Shown in pieces: positions 46,603 to 58,556 of a stretch of DNA of 64,000 bases; the stretch's first letter is position 1, and every line of letters begins with the position of its first letter. The DNA is from Lentinus brumalis (lineage: Eukaryota > Basidiomycota > Agaricomycetes > Polyporales > Polyporaceae), in NCBI GenBank assembly GCA_001792895.1, contig MARA01000009.1, positions 434,001 to 498,000 of the forward strand, in the 5' to 3' direction. A program made the translations under genes and the position numbers. Below the pieces are notes generated by a model. It worked only from the letters and a program-made list of their open reading frames with translations. It was not told the origin of the DNA and made no database searches.

Positions 46603-47961
46603 CTACGCAGTCGCCTCCTTCAGCTCCTTCACCTCATCCTCTGTCAGTCCCCACTTCTCCGCGACGCCCTTGTCCCCGCCCGCCTTCTTGCTCTGCACTG
46701 CGAGCCAATCTCCCAGCGCCTGCCTGTTGTCGCCCTCGATCGGCCGCTGGCACCCGACCGTGTAGGTGTGCAGCGCGCGGAGGACCTTCTCCTCGAAGTC
46801 CGCGTCGCCCTCGGACTCGCCGTTAGGACCGTGCGGGACCGGCGTCGCGAGAGACGAGACGAGCGAGGAGAGGATGCCGTTCTGCTCGAGGGCTTGGACG
46901 GTCGGCTGGGAAGTGCTGAAGGAGGAGGGGTCCGAGAGCATGGAGGCGTGTGAGTTTGCATGAACGGGTTGCGGTTGCGAAACGGGTGCGTCGGCGGGCT
47001 GGGTGGATTCTTGCGAGGGAACTGCAATGACAGCGGTAGATGTGGAGGCGGAAGCTGGGGTGGATGTGGATGTGGAGGGGGAGGGGTCACCAGACGTGGA
47101 CTGAGTTGTCGCTGGTTGCTCGCTGGCGGCGGCGGCGGCGACGACACCCTCGGTCGAGGTCGGGACTTGTAGAGGTCCCTGGAGGTTCGCCGGCTGCTGT
47201 GACTGCTGCGGTGTCTGTGATGGCTGAGACGGCGCGTTGGGGATGAGGAGGCTGTTGAGAAGGAACGCGACCTTCCGCCGGACGGAGATGTCTGAGTCGG
47301 CAAGAGCGTCGCGGAGGACGGACCATCCGTCGACATCGTGCATCTGCTTCACGGCGGCGGAATTGTGCTTGAGCAACCCGGAGAGGGCGTACACTGCCTT
47401 GGCGCGTGTCTTCCCGGATCCGACTGTGGGTGAGAGGAAGGAGAGGAGGGCGCGGAGGGGCGAAAGCGCAAGGTACTGTTGCCCGAAGGGTTAGCGCGAG
47501 CGTCTGGAGAGCGGATATACGAAGTGACTTACGGAGTGCTGCGCAGCCGGATTGTTCTGTACGGCTGTCCCGAGAATCCAGAGGATCTGCCTCTGGATCG
47601 CTTCCGAAGATGTTGGACTGGTGAGAAGTGCTTGTAGAGGTTCCCACATCTTCAGCTTCTCGAGGTCTGCAGCAGCATACAGATCAGTCTTCTCTCGTTC
47701 GCTCATTGTTATGGGTGATCTGCACTCACTATTGGCATTGTCAATCTGCTCGATGAGCATCTCAAAGTCATCGAGGGCCTGTAGCCGCTCATCCTCGTCC
47801 CGCTTCTCGTCGACCGCGACCGCCAGCGCCTCCTTCATGAGCTCTGCATCTGACTTTCCGAGGATGGCGTCGATGATGCCCGGGTCGAGGTCAGTGCGCG
47901 GCTGCGGCGGCGGTGCGTTTGGGTCCGAGTTTGCGATGCCCCAGCGAAGTAGTTGTTCCAT
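46603..47961 (-). CDS. FES1: Fes1-like Hsp70 nucleotide exchange factor
   Basis: Exons 47961-47730, 47666-47533 and 47475-46603 are in phase and give 412 residues. It starts MEQLLRWGIANSD, a Fes1 signature, then NLEKLKMWEPLQALLTS (across intron 1), QRQILWILGTAVQNNPAAQ, PLRALLSFLSP, KAVYALSGLLKHNSAAV and VRRKVAFLLNSLL. These are the armadillo-like repeats that grip the Hsp70 nucleotide-binding domain. Fes1/HspBP1 releases ADP from Hsp70 and directs misfolded cytosolic proteins to degradation. Residues of about 230-310 form a Ser/Thr/Gln/Pro-rich insert (QPSQTPQQSQQPANLQ, STSTSTPASASTST), longer than in yeast Fes1, before a C-terminal helical part ending VKELKEATA. The proteins are cytosolic, with no signal or membrane segment. 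Confidence 0.95.
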
Positions 47962-48898
47962 GACTTCGGTAGATGTGTGTGGTTAAAAGAGGTAAGAGAG
48001 CTAGAGATACAGCAGCAGAGGGTATGGCTACAGATGGTGTCGAAAGAGCAGAAAAGATGGAGATGAAAGCGAGCGCGAGCAAATATACGAGGATGGACGA
48101 GGAGGACGGCGCGCGAAGCCGCGAGAAGTCGCGAGAACGTTTCGCGCGCGACGCGGTCATCGATTCAGCCACATGCGCGTCGCGTCCACGTTTGGCGCGG
48201 AGCATGATCGGAGATCGAACCGATCATTGACCTCGACGCGAGCGACGCGGAAGTTTTCCTGCTCCTCATTCCCGTCGTCGACGACTTCGCCCACGACGCC
48301 TGCAGAGGAGGATAGACGATGTCTGTATAAACTTGGCGTTCAAGATTAACGTCCGTGTTGGTCGTGGTGAGTCTCGTCCCTGTTCCGTTACAGTGATGAT
48401 ACAACACTTCATACCATACAAACCCACCGAAACCACATGTGGACAACAAGTCTATCTAGTTTCAGCCTTGGCTGACCTTCATCTGTTTGCGCACGTCTTG
48501 AACCTCCATACTGACCAGTCTACTCAGGTACCCTCGCCGTGCATGCCTCGGGCTCTTGTGACGAACGTAGCTGGTGAGCACTGTTTCTTTCTGCGCCTCC
48601 ACGGATGAAATTTCATTCGATGGGCGGACACGAATGCCCCGGCCTACACCAAAGTCTCCCAGTGTACAAAGTGGAGATGGGTTCGGGTGCTTGCTGAAAC
48701 GCATCGAGAACCTGACTTGCGTCTTCTGTCTTCCATCTCGAAGGCCATCTGACTGACTCGTCTCCTTCACCCAGGTCCATTCCCTCATACATATTCCCAT
48801 GTCTGCCATACCCGGCGATGCATGCATCTGCCCGCTTTGTCTCGGCCCCGTCGGCGCCCTGGCAGATTCTTGTGTATACTTCTTGCGTCTTGTAGTCG

Positions 48899-49135
48899 TT
48901 ATTCTTCGCAATATAAATTTATTTCACCGTCTACATACTCCCTGTCGCTGTTGGCCTCGCGAGTGAAGCGTGGTCTGATGTGGAGCTCATAAGTTCTGTC
49001 CGCTGCGAGATTCGTCCGAGCCTTCGTCGTATGCAGTGCGGAAAGTTGCGCGGCGATGACGCCAGACTGGCACACCTGATTCTGGGCGTCGACAGTCGCG
49101 TCTTCCCCAACTACCACCACCTCACCAATTCCCAC
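48899..49135 (-). other. possible exon of an unidentified gene
   Basis: A - strand frame from about 49150 to 48899 reads IGEVVVVGEDATVDAQ, then QSGVIAAQLSALHTTKAR and RTYELHIRPRFTREA, and stops at 48899. The composition is protein-like, but there is no ATG in frame and no known domain. It may be a last exon or chance. The rest of 47962-49223 shows nothing supported. Confidence 0.22.
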
Positions 49136-49223
49136 CGCGACGCCGACCCATGACTGCTTGTTAGCCTTTCATCACGCACTTGACTGCGCTGCGCGCCCAG
49201 CACATACATATTGACGGACCACC

Positions 49224-50958
49224 ATGGGTCTCGGGAAAGCAATAGCGACCGCGGCGGCGGTCACCCCCATCGTCCGCGACTACTTCCACCGACACGAGCA
49301 CCACCGCTCGCGCTCAGACAGCTCAGACGGCACGATTATACCTCCTAGGCCCTCGAGCTCAAGACCGTCGCCCCCAGAGTCGAGAGATAGTGAGGAGATG
49401 GCAAGGAGACCGCTGCTCGCGATTGACGCCCAGGTCCCCGTCCCGTCAAGACAGTCCTCGGGTCATAGCACACAGGGAAATGGCTATGGGACCATCCTGC
49501 CCGAGGGTCCTCCGACCTTGCGCGCAAGTCCGGAGAGGTACAGGAGAGATAGCTTGCTTGATCGGGTCCCGGAGGAGACTGCTCTGGATGAGGAGGACGA
49601 GGAACTCGAGGCGCAGGAGTGGGACTTGGCCCAGCAGGGCTTCTACAGCGGTGAGTAGCGTTCATCATCTTCAGCCCCTGGTCAAAGTGTCTCGCGAAAG
49701 GATTGCTAGTGGCGTAGTCGAGCCTGAGTGGCACACCGGACTCACTGGTATCCGGACACGCGCAGCTGTATGCCTCACGCACGTACTGATTTATGCGCGT
49801 TATTAGGTTCGTACAAGAGGGCAGTCGCGCTCTATGGACTCGTTCCTCTGACGACAATAGTCATCTTCCTCCTTCTGGCCAACCTCCCAAGGCTCGTATG
49901 GCCAACCCAACCTCCTGAAAAGCCGACACTCCCCCGGTCCTTCCCCTCGCCACTCCCCGAGCTCCTCCTATCCGCCGCATTCTGGTCCCTAACACACCAG
50001 CTCCGCGTCCCCTTATACAACATCGCCACCACGGTCTGCCCACGCATCCTCGACACAATCTTCTTCAACGCGCTCTACGTCCTCCTCTCGCAGCTCGTCC
50101 GTCTTGCCGCGCTTGCGGCCCTCCGCGTCCGACATGAGATGGTGTACCCGCGGCCGACCTGGCGCGACGACGCGTTCCGCACCGTGTGGTGGCTCGCGTT
50201 GGGGTGGGGGCTCGCGGAGGCCTCCACGAGCATCGCGCAGGGCTACCAGCGGCTCGCACTGTACCGCAACGTCATGGTCCCCGTGGAGCGCGTCCGCGAG
50301 ATTCTCGCGCAGTCGAAGCAGTGGGCCACGGCGAGCGTCTCGGAGAGCGGAAACGGGAGCAGGGAGTATGTACCACTGAGCCCGCGCAGCGAGCAGGCCG
50401 AGTCGAACCCGAATCTGGCCGCGCCCACGAACGGCGGTGGAAGTCGAAGGAGGGGAAAGGAGCCGATCAGCGTGGAGGAGGCGATCCGACTTGCGGTCGA
50501 CCAGGACGTGGAACAGCTCATCCATCTGCAGGAGCGCGAGGAGTTGGAGGAGGTGTACGGCCTCCCTGTCATCGTACGTCTCTTTCTGTCGTTTGCTGAG
50601 TTTGCAAGGCCGGGGCTGACTCCGCCCGTAGTACATCCCGGTATTCGTACCGTGTCTCCTGCGCATCGACTCCTTCCTCTTCTCGCTCGGATTCACGCTC
50701 ATCCTCGCATGGGCGTACCTGCTCTCCCCGCTATCATTCCCGCCATCGCCAATCGACTCGCCGCTGCCACCGATATACAGCAATCACCCGCTGGCGGTGA
50801 CATTCCCGCTCGTGTGCCTTGCGCACCTATTCCTGTCGCTGTTGCACTCTCCGCCGATCCTGCCCCGGGTTGGCGTGCACACGGCGGCGTACGTCGGGCT
50901 GCTCGTTGGGCTCGGGGCGTTCTTCACTGGCCTGGGCCTCTGGCGTGCGCTTTCGTGA
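49224..50958 (+). CDS. conserved fungal multipass membrane protein, unknown function
   Basis: Exons 49224-49650, 49807-50573 and 50632-50958, in phase, 506 residues. The N-terminal 145 residues are hydrophilic and Ser/Pro-rich (MGLGKAIATAAAVTPIVRD...), with an acidic EEDEELEAQEWDLAQQGFY before the membrane part. Membrane segments include VALYGLVPLTTIVIFLLLA, LLLSAAFWSLTHQL, an LYVLLSQLVRLAALAAL segment, TVWWLALGWGLAEA, and in the last exon FLFSLGFTLILAWAYLL, VTFPLVCLAHLFLSLL and YVGLLVGLGAFFTGLGLW. A charged loop between residues of about 300 and 400 holds EEAIRLAVDQDVEQLIHLQE. I do not recognise a named family. Intron 1 (156 nt) is longer than intron 2 (58 nt). Confidence 0.85.
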
Positions 50959-51172
50959 TGACAGCCAAGACAGCGACAGATGAAAACAGCAACATGCTGA
51001 GTGTTCGGCCTCTGGGTTCCTGTTTGGCTCCTGCACCATCATTCTCCCCGTCCCTCAAATACCTCACATCTGCTGCACGATATCTATCATTTGCATTGGA
51101 CGCTGTGCAACCATCTACCATTATCTACGTCAGTGTACCCGCCGATTGTTTCGTCGACTCTCTGCTTTAGCT

Positions 51173-51616
51173 TTAGGGATTACGGATTACTTGGGATGTA
51201 AACACGATTACTTGTACGAGGTGCTGACTATCAGCGCTGGCAATGACGGCTACAAGACAGCTTGTACACATGTCGGGCTGCTCGTTCGGTGAGATGTGGG
51301 TGGTCTGCGGTCTGTCATTCCATTGTGCCGCCGCCGTCGGAATGGGGAAGAGATCGGGATCGGGGACATATGTGTCCCAAGGGTGTTTCGTATGCACATG
51401 CTGCCGACCGCGGCCACAGTTACTTTCCACTCACCCCTTGCAAGTCCTGGAGGTCGGGAACGAAATCGACCTCGTCGAGGAAGAGTGAGTGTACTTCTGC
51501 CGAGCCTGGCTAATCATAGAGTAGATCTCGGAACTGTTAGAGTACTTGGCAGAAAATGCATAGCTTCGCGTTTCGTCCCGAACGCTGCTAGTCTCAGTCT
51601 CTCTCGTCCTGCTCAT
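51173..51616 (-). other. possible small spliced gene, unresolved
   Basis: A - strand open piece ends in SLFLDEVDFVPDLQDLQG just before a GTGAGT donor (near 51435). A downstream frame reads DTYVPDPDLFPIPTAAAQW and stops at 51173. The two would be separated by a short intron, but phases are uncertain and no family is recognised. It lies between two + strand membrane protein genes. Confidence 0.25.
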
Positions 51617-51663
51617 CGCCTTTCTTGCACAATCCGGGTGTGATTCCGCAGTGTACTGGGGCT

Positions 51664-54600
51664 AATGCGTTTCCTAAAAGGCTCGCCTGTGTGCCTCGAC
51701 CACGCCGCCATCAGGCCGAGTTTGGGAAGGTCCATACGACGCGCTGTGAGTGGCCGTCGCGAGCCCATCAACGCTGAGTAGGACTCTGTCGTCCGGCCAG
51801 GCAGTGCTCCTCCTGCTCTGTACATACATATACTGCGGTTTATGCACCGTGTCAGGTTCGTCCTCTACACTTTTTGTTGCCACCTGGGAGCTCGGGTATC
51901 CACGCCTGACGATTTGGCTTTCGCAGGCTTTGCTTCCCGTTGCGGCGTTAGCGGTCGGGTCGGTGCACTCCCTCGTCCTCCGCTCCGCCCTCTTTCGCGC
52001 TGCGCAGTGCTCCTGCTCGACCTCCTTCCCTGCGCCCTCAGACCCTGGCGGTGCAGCGCGACAAGTCGGCCGAATGGCCGCAGTGTTCCTACACAATGCG
52101 ATCTTCACGACAGAGCCGCCCTCGCTTGCGCATCCACAGTCTGGGCCGCACCCGCACTGGCAACATCGCGCACCCAACCGCCGTCTACCACACGACCGCC
52201 AGCTGTCCTCCGTGTCCACGGTCACCCTCCAGACATCCACCTCCGAGCACTCGCACCCCACCGAGCCCCTCATCCACCCCGGGAGCTCGGCGTCTTCCGT
52301 ATACCTGGATCTGCTCGCGCGACAGCCGACACACCCCAGCAGTCCCCTCCGGCACGCGGCTCGGGCCTGACGCTGCGGGGGGACCCAGTCACCGCAAGGG
52401 AGAGGCGCACACAGTACGAGCAGACGGTGCGGAGGAGGTTGAAGAGACTGCGGTGGGCGCAGAGGGCGTTGTTCGTCATTATTGGTGAGTTCTGTCACTC
52501 CTATGTGCTTTGCGCTGCCCCGTCACAGTCATACCCCGCGATCCCCCTCACGTCCGCGCTCGTTCCGATCCTTCTCGTTATGCTGGGCTGCGCGCCGGCG
52601 AACAAACCCAATCGTACGGCCGTGCGCTCCGCGGCGAGTGCTCAGGTCGTTGAGCGTTGCTATCAGCACGCAGCGCCGGGGCGTTCTGGGTTCACGGCAC
52701 CGTTACCTCCGTGTCAAGTCGCCGGCAGCGTAGCTTGGACCACGGATCGCCGGTGCGCTCGATTGAAATGTTCGTATGCTGCCCCAGTGGCGGCGGCGTC
52801 GCATGCTCTCTCCCGGTCTACGCATTCGAGCGGTGCTCGGGGGCGCGCGCGCGCTGCAGCTTTTATCCAAGCAAACAGTGCTGCAGCTGGTGTCTAGTGG
52901 ACGGACAATGTTACGGTACAGTGCTGCTTGGCGCGTCTTGGTGTCTTCGTAACGTATGTCAGAGTCCAGGTGGCGGCGTCAGCGTACACATTGCAGCGTT
53001 CCGGGCCTCTTATCATTGTGATTATCCTCGCACGTCGCCGGCGGTGTAGCTTGGTCGGTGGTGGATGTACGTGTATTCTCCATCATCCATGACATCCATT
53101 GTGAGCGCCAGATGGTGGCGGCGTTGACTAGGGAAAACTGTTGAACCCAGCTGCCCTATCCTGAGCCGCTTGACGATACCAGCTATAGAACGGGGTTTGT
53201 TCGCGCTCAACGTGCACCGGGAATCTGTGTCGCGGTGTCTTAGCCTTGCCTGCTCGCTCTTGCAGTTGCGCTGCCAAGTACGCTTCGGCACGCGCTTGCA
53301 GAGCAGCTTCTACCCCTTGTTCTTGGGCGCACTGCTTGTGAACACCGGGATCGAGATCGGAAGTGGGCTGAGGCACCCAGATTCGCGATCATTTTGCCTC
53401 TTTGAGCAGAAGTCAGTACCAAGTGGGCGTTGTGGGCGCTTCATGTATCCTTGATGGAGCCATATGGTTACTCAGTTAACCACCCCTTGGATGATTCTGA
53501 ACCAATATCGATCGTCTGTCAGCATGCTGGGAGGTATCTCCGACATTATCAGCAGCAGACTTGGGCCTTGAGCCTTCATTGAGATGTTGCGTTGGAGGCC
53601 ATATCCGAAGAAAGTTCCTATTTGACAGAAGGTGCTGGTTGGAAGGTACCCTACATGCGGTCTGGCGGGCATCACTCAAAGCTCTGCTTCGACGCCCGCC
53701 GTGCGGGCCTGACCAGATCTCTTGAATGTCGGTCCGAGAGGTACACCCCGGCGCAGTGCTCTTCATCCCGTCGCGTGGTCATTGCATTGGCCCCCTTTCC
53801 GCCGCCATACACGTGCTGGTCTTTGACCTTTGTGTGAGACGCCGTGCCGAACAAGTTCATCTCCGCGTCTTCGACTTGCTACCTTGTTCCCTTCTGTGTC
53901 ATCGCGATGACGGTTGCATATCGCGCGGTACCTTCCGTACTGACCACGGCGTTCATAAACAGGTGCATGGGCAATCTACAACACAATTCGATACTACCTC
54001 GCCGCTTGGCTACACCCCTACCGCGAACGACAAGTCATCGCACTCGTACTCGGCTCCTGCACTGCCCTATGCATCGCGTGCAATGCAGTCTCCGTCATCA
54101 TCTCCGCCACGGCCCCGCATCTCGGGTGGTACTACAGACCACGATCGAAACACGTTCTTTTGCAGAGCTTCCTACATTATTCTTCATCGCTATTTGTACT
54201 CGGCCCGGCCCTCGTCAACTTCGTTCTCGTCTTTCTATGGAGAAACTCGCAAGATACAGCAAACAGCCTACGTGGGAGGCGTCGCTGGGACATCGACGTG
54301 GTCTGGTCAGGGCTTGGGGGCGAATGTGGCGATTCCCCGGCCTGGGGCTACTGGGTTGCAGGGTCACTGGTGAGGCTGATCCTGACCGCCGTTTTCCTGG
54401 TAAGTGAGACCTTCGCTGGCTAGCTGAGCACTGCGACTGAGCCCCCTCTCGCAGATCGCCTACCATGCTGTCTCCTACAAGTACATGGTCACACGACGAC
54501 CTTCGCGCCGAAGGCATGCCTCTGCGATCTTTCGCCACTCCGCTGCCTCGTTCCCGACTCCGTCAACAGGGACCATGGCATCATCGCGCAGTTTCCGGCC

Positions 54601-55510
54601 AATTGAGACGGTGTCGAGTGCCACACTGCCCGTCTCGTCCGGTGCCGATAGGCGTTCATCCCCGCGTCGAGAGCGGTCCGGGAACGCCAGTGACGGCGAG
54701 ACGCATACACTTCGAAGCTCCCGGTCGCGAATAATGTCGGGAGACGTCTCGCCGTCCGGGTCGAAGGTGGTCCGCCGCGCTGTATCAGCGCAGGGTCTCC
54801 AGTCAGCCGCCTCACGTCAAGAGCCCATTCTGCGCTCTCAAACGCCGTCCTCGTCAGAGGAAGACACCGTCGAGAGTGGTGAGGACCGGTATGGCAGGTC
54901 CCTCAACCGTCCGCCTGGCGGATATGCCTCGGTCCCCCACGCCAGTCCCCCGCCCCAAGACCGGGACGGCCGCAGTTCTGGCAGCTCGTGGGATCCCGTT
55001 CCGGATTCGGAACTCAACAGCTTCGCGGCGCACTTCCGCGCGCTCGTCGAGCAGGTGACACGCGAGACGGACGAAGCGGTAGCATATGCCCAGAACGACG
55101 ACGAGTACGACTTTCCCGCAAGGTACTCCGAAATGTCTCGCGACCGGGACGACGCGCACGTCGTACTGGGCCGGACGATCCACCGGATGCCGACAATTGA
55201 GTCGTTGGGGTCACATGAGGTTATGAGTATCGCGAGCATGAGTGTGGGTGGAGGTTTCTCGAGGCCGTCCACACGATCGAACACCCTGAGCAACACCGAC
55301 GGTCCCAACAGTCGCAGCGCCAGTCGGGCTAACTCGCTCGACGCTGCGGTGTCGCTCTCCATATCTGTCGACGGACTGTCGGCGATGGGTGGGGAAATGG
55401 CTTCAGGGGAGGTGGGCCAGCTCACGCCCAGCTCTGCGACGAGCCTCAGTGGGCCGTTCTACTTCGGGACCAGGAGCACGGGCGCACACCGTGAGGAGTA
55501 CACAACCTGA
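51664..55510 (+). CDS. multipass membrane protein with long Ser-rich tail; one 1,478-nt intron
   Basis: Exons 51664-51744, 51801-52298, 52343-52484, 53963-54399 and 54455-55510 give 737 residues with every junction in phase. It starts MRFLKGSPVCLDHAAIRPS. Membrane segments: AVLLLLCTYIYCGLC, LTIWLSQALLPVAALAVGSV, RALFVIIGAWAIYNTIRYYL (across the long intron), VIALVLGSCTALCIACNAV, LFVLGPALVNFVLVFLW and VRLILTAVFLIAYHAVSY. The last 350 residues are hydrophilic, Ser/Arg-rich (RSSRSRIMSGDVSPSGSK) and probably cytosolic. The family is not recognised. The second intron (44 nt, GTATAC...CAGCAG) is weak and could instead be a frameshift. The third intron is some 25 times the usual size here and carries antisense coding potential. 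Confidence 0.8.
52718..53054. repeat. 21-bp direct repeat pair, 19/21 identical, within the long intron
   Basis: Copies at 52718-52738 and 53034-53054 share GTCGCCGGC and GTAGCTTGG with two differences between them. Their spacing is 316 bp. They may mark a duplication or the edges of an inserted segment. Confidence 0.6.
53128..53400 (-). CDS. antisense reading frame inside the long intron
   Basis: About 90 open codons with realistic composition: IWVPQPTSDLDPGVHKQC, ALQARAEAYLAAQLQERA and PFYSWYRQAAQDRAAGFNS, stop at 53128. Upstream on the same strand, 53546-53480 reads MSEIPPSMLTDDRYWFRIIQG followed by possible splice sites, so a short two- or three-exon gene nested antisense in the intron is possible. 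I recognise no family, and the phase between the pieces is not settled. The + strand of the same DNA is also open but reads hydrophobic, as expected of a shadow. Confidence 0.35.
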
Positions 55511-58159
55511 CGGCTCGGAGGAAGTCTGACGTGCGTGTTGCCTCGGGCCCTCGATTCTAGACTTTGGACCGGTTCGGACCTCCGTCGTTGTCTGCTTTGG
55601 ATTTTGCTGGCCGTTCTGCTTTCAGCTCATGTGTACCACCATCTAGCGGACCATATACACAGTCGCCTAGGCTCTCCATCTTTTACGGACTTTTGCTGGG
55701 CTGGAACTGCTTGACTATACCTTACACAACATGAATGCCAATGCTGTACGATGTCTCCACTGTCGTCTCATGTGCGGTTATTATGCTGACTTACACCCCA
55801 CGCGAGCAGAGACAATCCATGCTGTACTGCTCAAACGAGTAGATCATAACTTAGTAACGCCGACGCGGCTTTTGAAAGCTTGATGTCTCAAGTCCGCCCC
55901 ACGAAGCTTCGAGGACACGTAATGACAAGAGCTGGTGCCCATGGGCGGGTCATAACCCGTCGCAGATCTCACCATCCGCCGCAGTCTCAGTTGATCTGTC
56001 GCTCCCGTATTGCTCCCGTAACGACGACATGAAGGCACACCGCACGACTCGCGAGCACACCTTCTCTGCGATGCACGGGAGAAGGACGGGTGCTTCCCGA
56101 TCTGGCATTCAAGTCCCGCCATAAAATTGTGATCAGACACGCAGAGCAGCCGTTTCCTCGGCGTGCGACGACGCTCCATCTCAGGCTTCAGCAGCAAGGA
56201 GGATGCCCAACTCAGCCTGCTCCTGGCGGAAGGCCAACGACGCCAGAGCCTAGAGGGCTCCATTACGCGGTGTGTGTTCCGCATGTACGCGAAGATAACG
56301 GGCGATTGAGTTTTACCACCACGTTCGCGCTGTCCAGTCGGATGCCATTGGCCGCCGGCGTGGTATGCGGTTCAGCGGCGGTCCGAGGTACGACATCGAC
56401 GGGGTCCGCTGACGCGACGGACCACAGATTCTAGCTTGTTGGAAGAGCTGCCCAGCGCCCTGCCCCTGCGACATACCCCGAGAACCTTGTAGCCAGATCT
56501 TGGAGATAGCAAGCAGATCAGCGCAAGTGCCTATAGTGAGTGGCCGGTCTTGCCGCTACTGCAGGCTACTGCACGTTAAGATGATCTAATGGTTGCGTGT
56601 GACCGATCTGCTTCGGATCGACCTGGCTGTCCATTCGTAATTACGACTCGCGAGTCGCGACAGCCTGGCTACATACCCTGATCCTGATACTTGGCTCTCG
56701 CGCAGCAGTGGCCTACAAACAGTGACCTGAGCACCAACTCGGGGTAATGTCACGGTGTGCCTTCAATATGGTGTTGTATGAGATTCGAGAGGTGTCGGGG
56801 ATGAGCAGGAACGCCCGGGATGATGAAAGCCTCGCGAGAAGGCAGCACTCTCGAGAATCTGACGGGCGTGCGGGGCTAGCTTTCTTTGGCGACGGAACTG
56901 GGCCATGCTGATATGTACCCCCGCTTTTGCAGATTAGGCCTTGCCCACGGACCTCGGCGTTCGGTCCTCAAGCTTCACGGTTGTTCGTGGCGCTGCGCCC
57001 TTCAGGATCCTTGGATGTCGAGATGTCGTGTCACTGTCCACCACAAGTTACGTTCCCGAGCATCTTCCGACACCCTCCTGGCCTTTCGCCCTGTGGACTT
57101 GCGATCCCACGATAGGGGCCATGACTCTAGCGGGCAACGCCCACTCTTACGGCAGAGAAGGCCCGCGCACGATTGGGAAAGTGAGTCGCCTTACCGAGAG
57201 GCTGGCGCACGCCTTGATGCTGATACACCCTATTGTCAGCGAAACTTCGAATGTAGAGACGGCCTGGGTGCGTCGTGTACGGCATTGTGGTCAGCTTCAC
57301 TTCCATGGTTGTTCAGATGGCCGCCACGGCCGCTCGGGAGACGAAAGCGGCATGATCAAGCATACTTGACACCAGTGCGGGGGTCGTGGATCAAACTCCC
57401 GCTCGACATCTGGAAGGACGCTCAAGACAGGCGTGTTGATGTCCAAGTAGCGAGAAGCACATGATGTTACCTGTTCAGCTGTCCGTAGATCCCGCTGCAC
57501 GGACACGGCGTCCTATGCACCTTAGGTGAGTACGTACTAATCGCGGACTTGGCGTACCGTACAAGTTGTGGCTTTGACATCTTGGCGAACTTATATGATG
57601 CACGCTCGCATTTTTAGCTCGCAGACGCGTTGGATGCCAAGCTTCACGAACGATCCCGCTTCGAAACGGAGATGGCTGTCGTCATACTGGCAATGCAGTC
57701 AATGCCTGACGTGTTCGCAGAATTTGGACGCCACCTCATTCACAATAAATCTGATCAGGTAGAGCGCGCACTCCGGCAATAAGGCTTCGTATGCTGACGA
57801 CTTCTCCGTCGGAAGGGAGTAATTGAATGGTCAGAAGTCGTCGGTATCGATAGAAGCCGCTTAATAGGCTCGCACTTGCTGCACGCCGTGATGATCGCAG
57901 TGTTCCACAACGAGGTTCGTACGAAGCGTACCAGGCCTTTCCACAGAGTTGCGTCATCTTTCCGCCGCGTGCCCTGATGGACCGGACGTCGTTGAAGATA
58001 AATTATGTGTCACATAGACGACTGCGAGCTATACAATACACCGCACGAAGCATTAGCGTAGCCTAGTAGAAGAGAAAGCGACGATGGTACGAGGACAAGA
58101 GTCCCGAGAACAGAGGTAGAAAGCTTGGCACACAGCAAGGGGACAAAGAAAATCGAAAG
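55511..58159. other. no supported gene
   Basis: 3' region of the membrane protein gene and spacer. Frames at 55844-56284 (-) and 56886-57464 (+) are open but overlap others and have no motif. Nothing else is seen. Confidence 0.5.
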
Positions 58160-58556
58160 CTACTGCCGGTTCTGAGCGGCACTGTAGATGGAAACGCCAT
58201 CAGAGGGGCGTCAGGTGAGGACACAGCACAACCTTCACGCACACTGGTACGTAGACGCAGGGGATCCCCCGGCGCTCGCAGTTCGCGCAGGTCGAACGAC
58301 CATCACACTTCAGCTTGCGCCCTGCAGGCAGATCGGGGAAAGACGGTCAGATGAGATCTAGGACTCGAAGCTCATACGCACCCCTGCAAAACTGGCAGGC
58401 CATCGGCGTCCTGCGAGGCACCTTCGGCTTTGCACCCTCCCGTTCGCCGTCGGAGTTGTTTCCGCTGGTCACGGTGCTGTACTGGACCTGAATCGGGCAT
58501 GTGAGATATGGTCCAACAAAGGATCAAGCTGGCCAGCGTACCGGGGCAGAGCTCAT
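58160..58556 (-). CDS. 73-residue Zn2Cys6 (fungal binuclear zinc cluster) protein
   Basis: Exons 58556-58542 (15 nt, MSSAP), 58487-58382, 58321-58243 and 58181-58160, in phase with introns of 54, 60 and 61 nt. The middle gives TPMACQFCRGRKLKCDG followed by STCANCERRGIPCVYV, the six cysteines spaced C-x2-C-x6-C-x5-C-x2-C-x7-C of the GAL4-type DNA-binding domain. The protein ends a few residues later (VAAQNRQ, stop at 58160) and has no dimerisation coiled coil, middle homology region or activation domain. Most zinc-cluster regulators exceed 400 residues, so this is either a minimal DNA-binding protein or the surviving 5' part of a truncated gene. A basic KPKVPRR precedes the cluster and may serve nuclear import. 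Confidence 0.85.

Larger units (their letters stand above)
52485..53962 (+). other. 1,478-nt intron
   Basis: The donor GGTGAGTTC at 52485 and the acceptor AAACAG at 53962 join ...ALFVIIG to AWAIYNTIRYY inside one membrane helix, in phase. Most other resolved introns in this window are 44-74 nt. The length suggests an insertion into an ordinary intron. No terminal repeats or target duplication were found at its ends. Confidence 0.7.

Noticed and set aside
46766..47246. + strand frames opposite Fes1
   Set aside because: Shadows of the low-complexity Ser/Thr/Gln region of Fes1.
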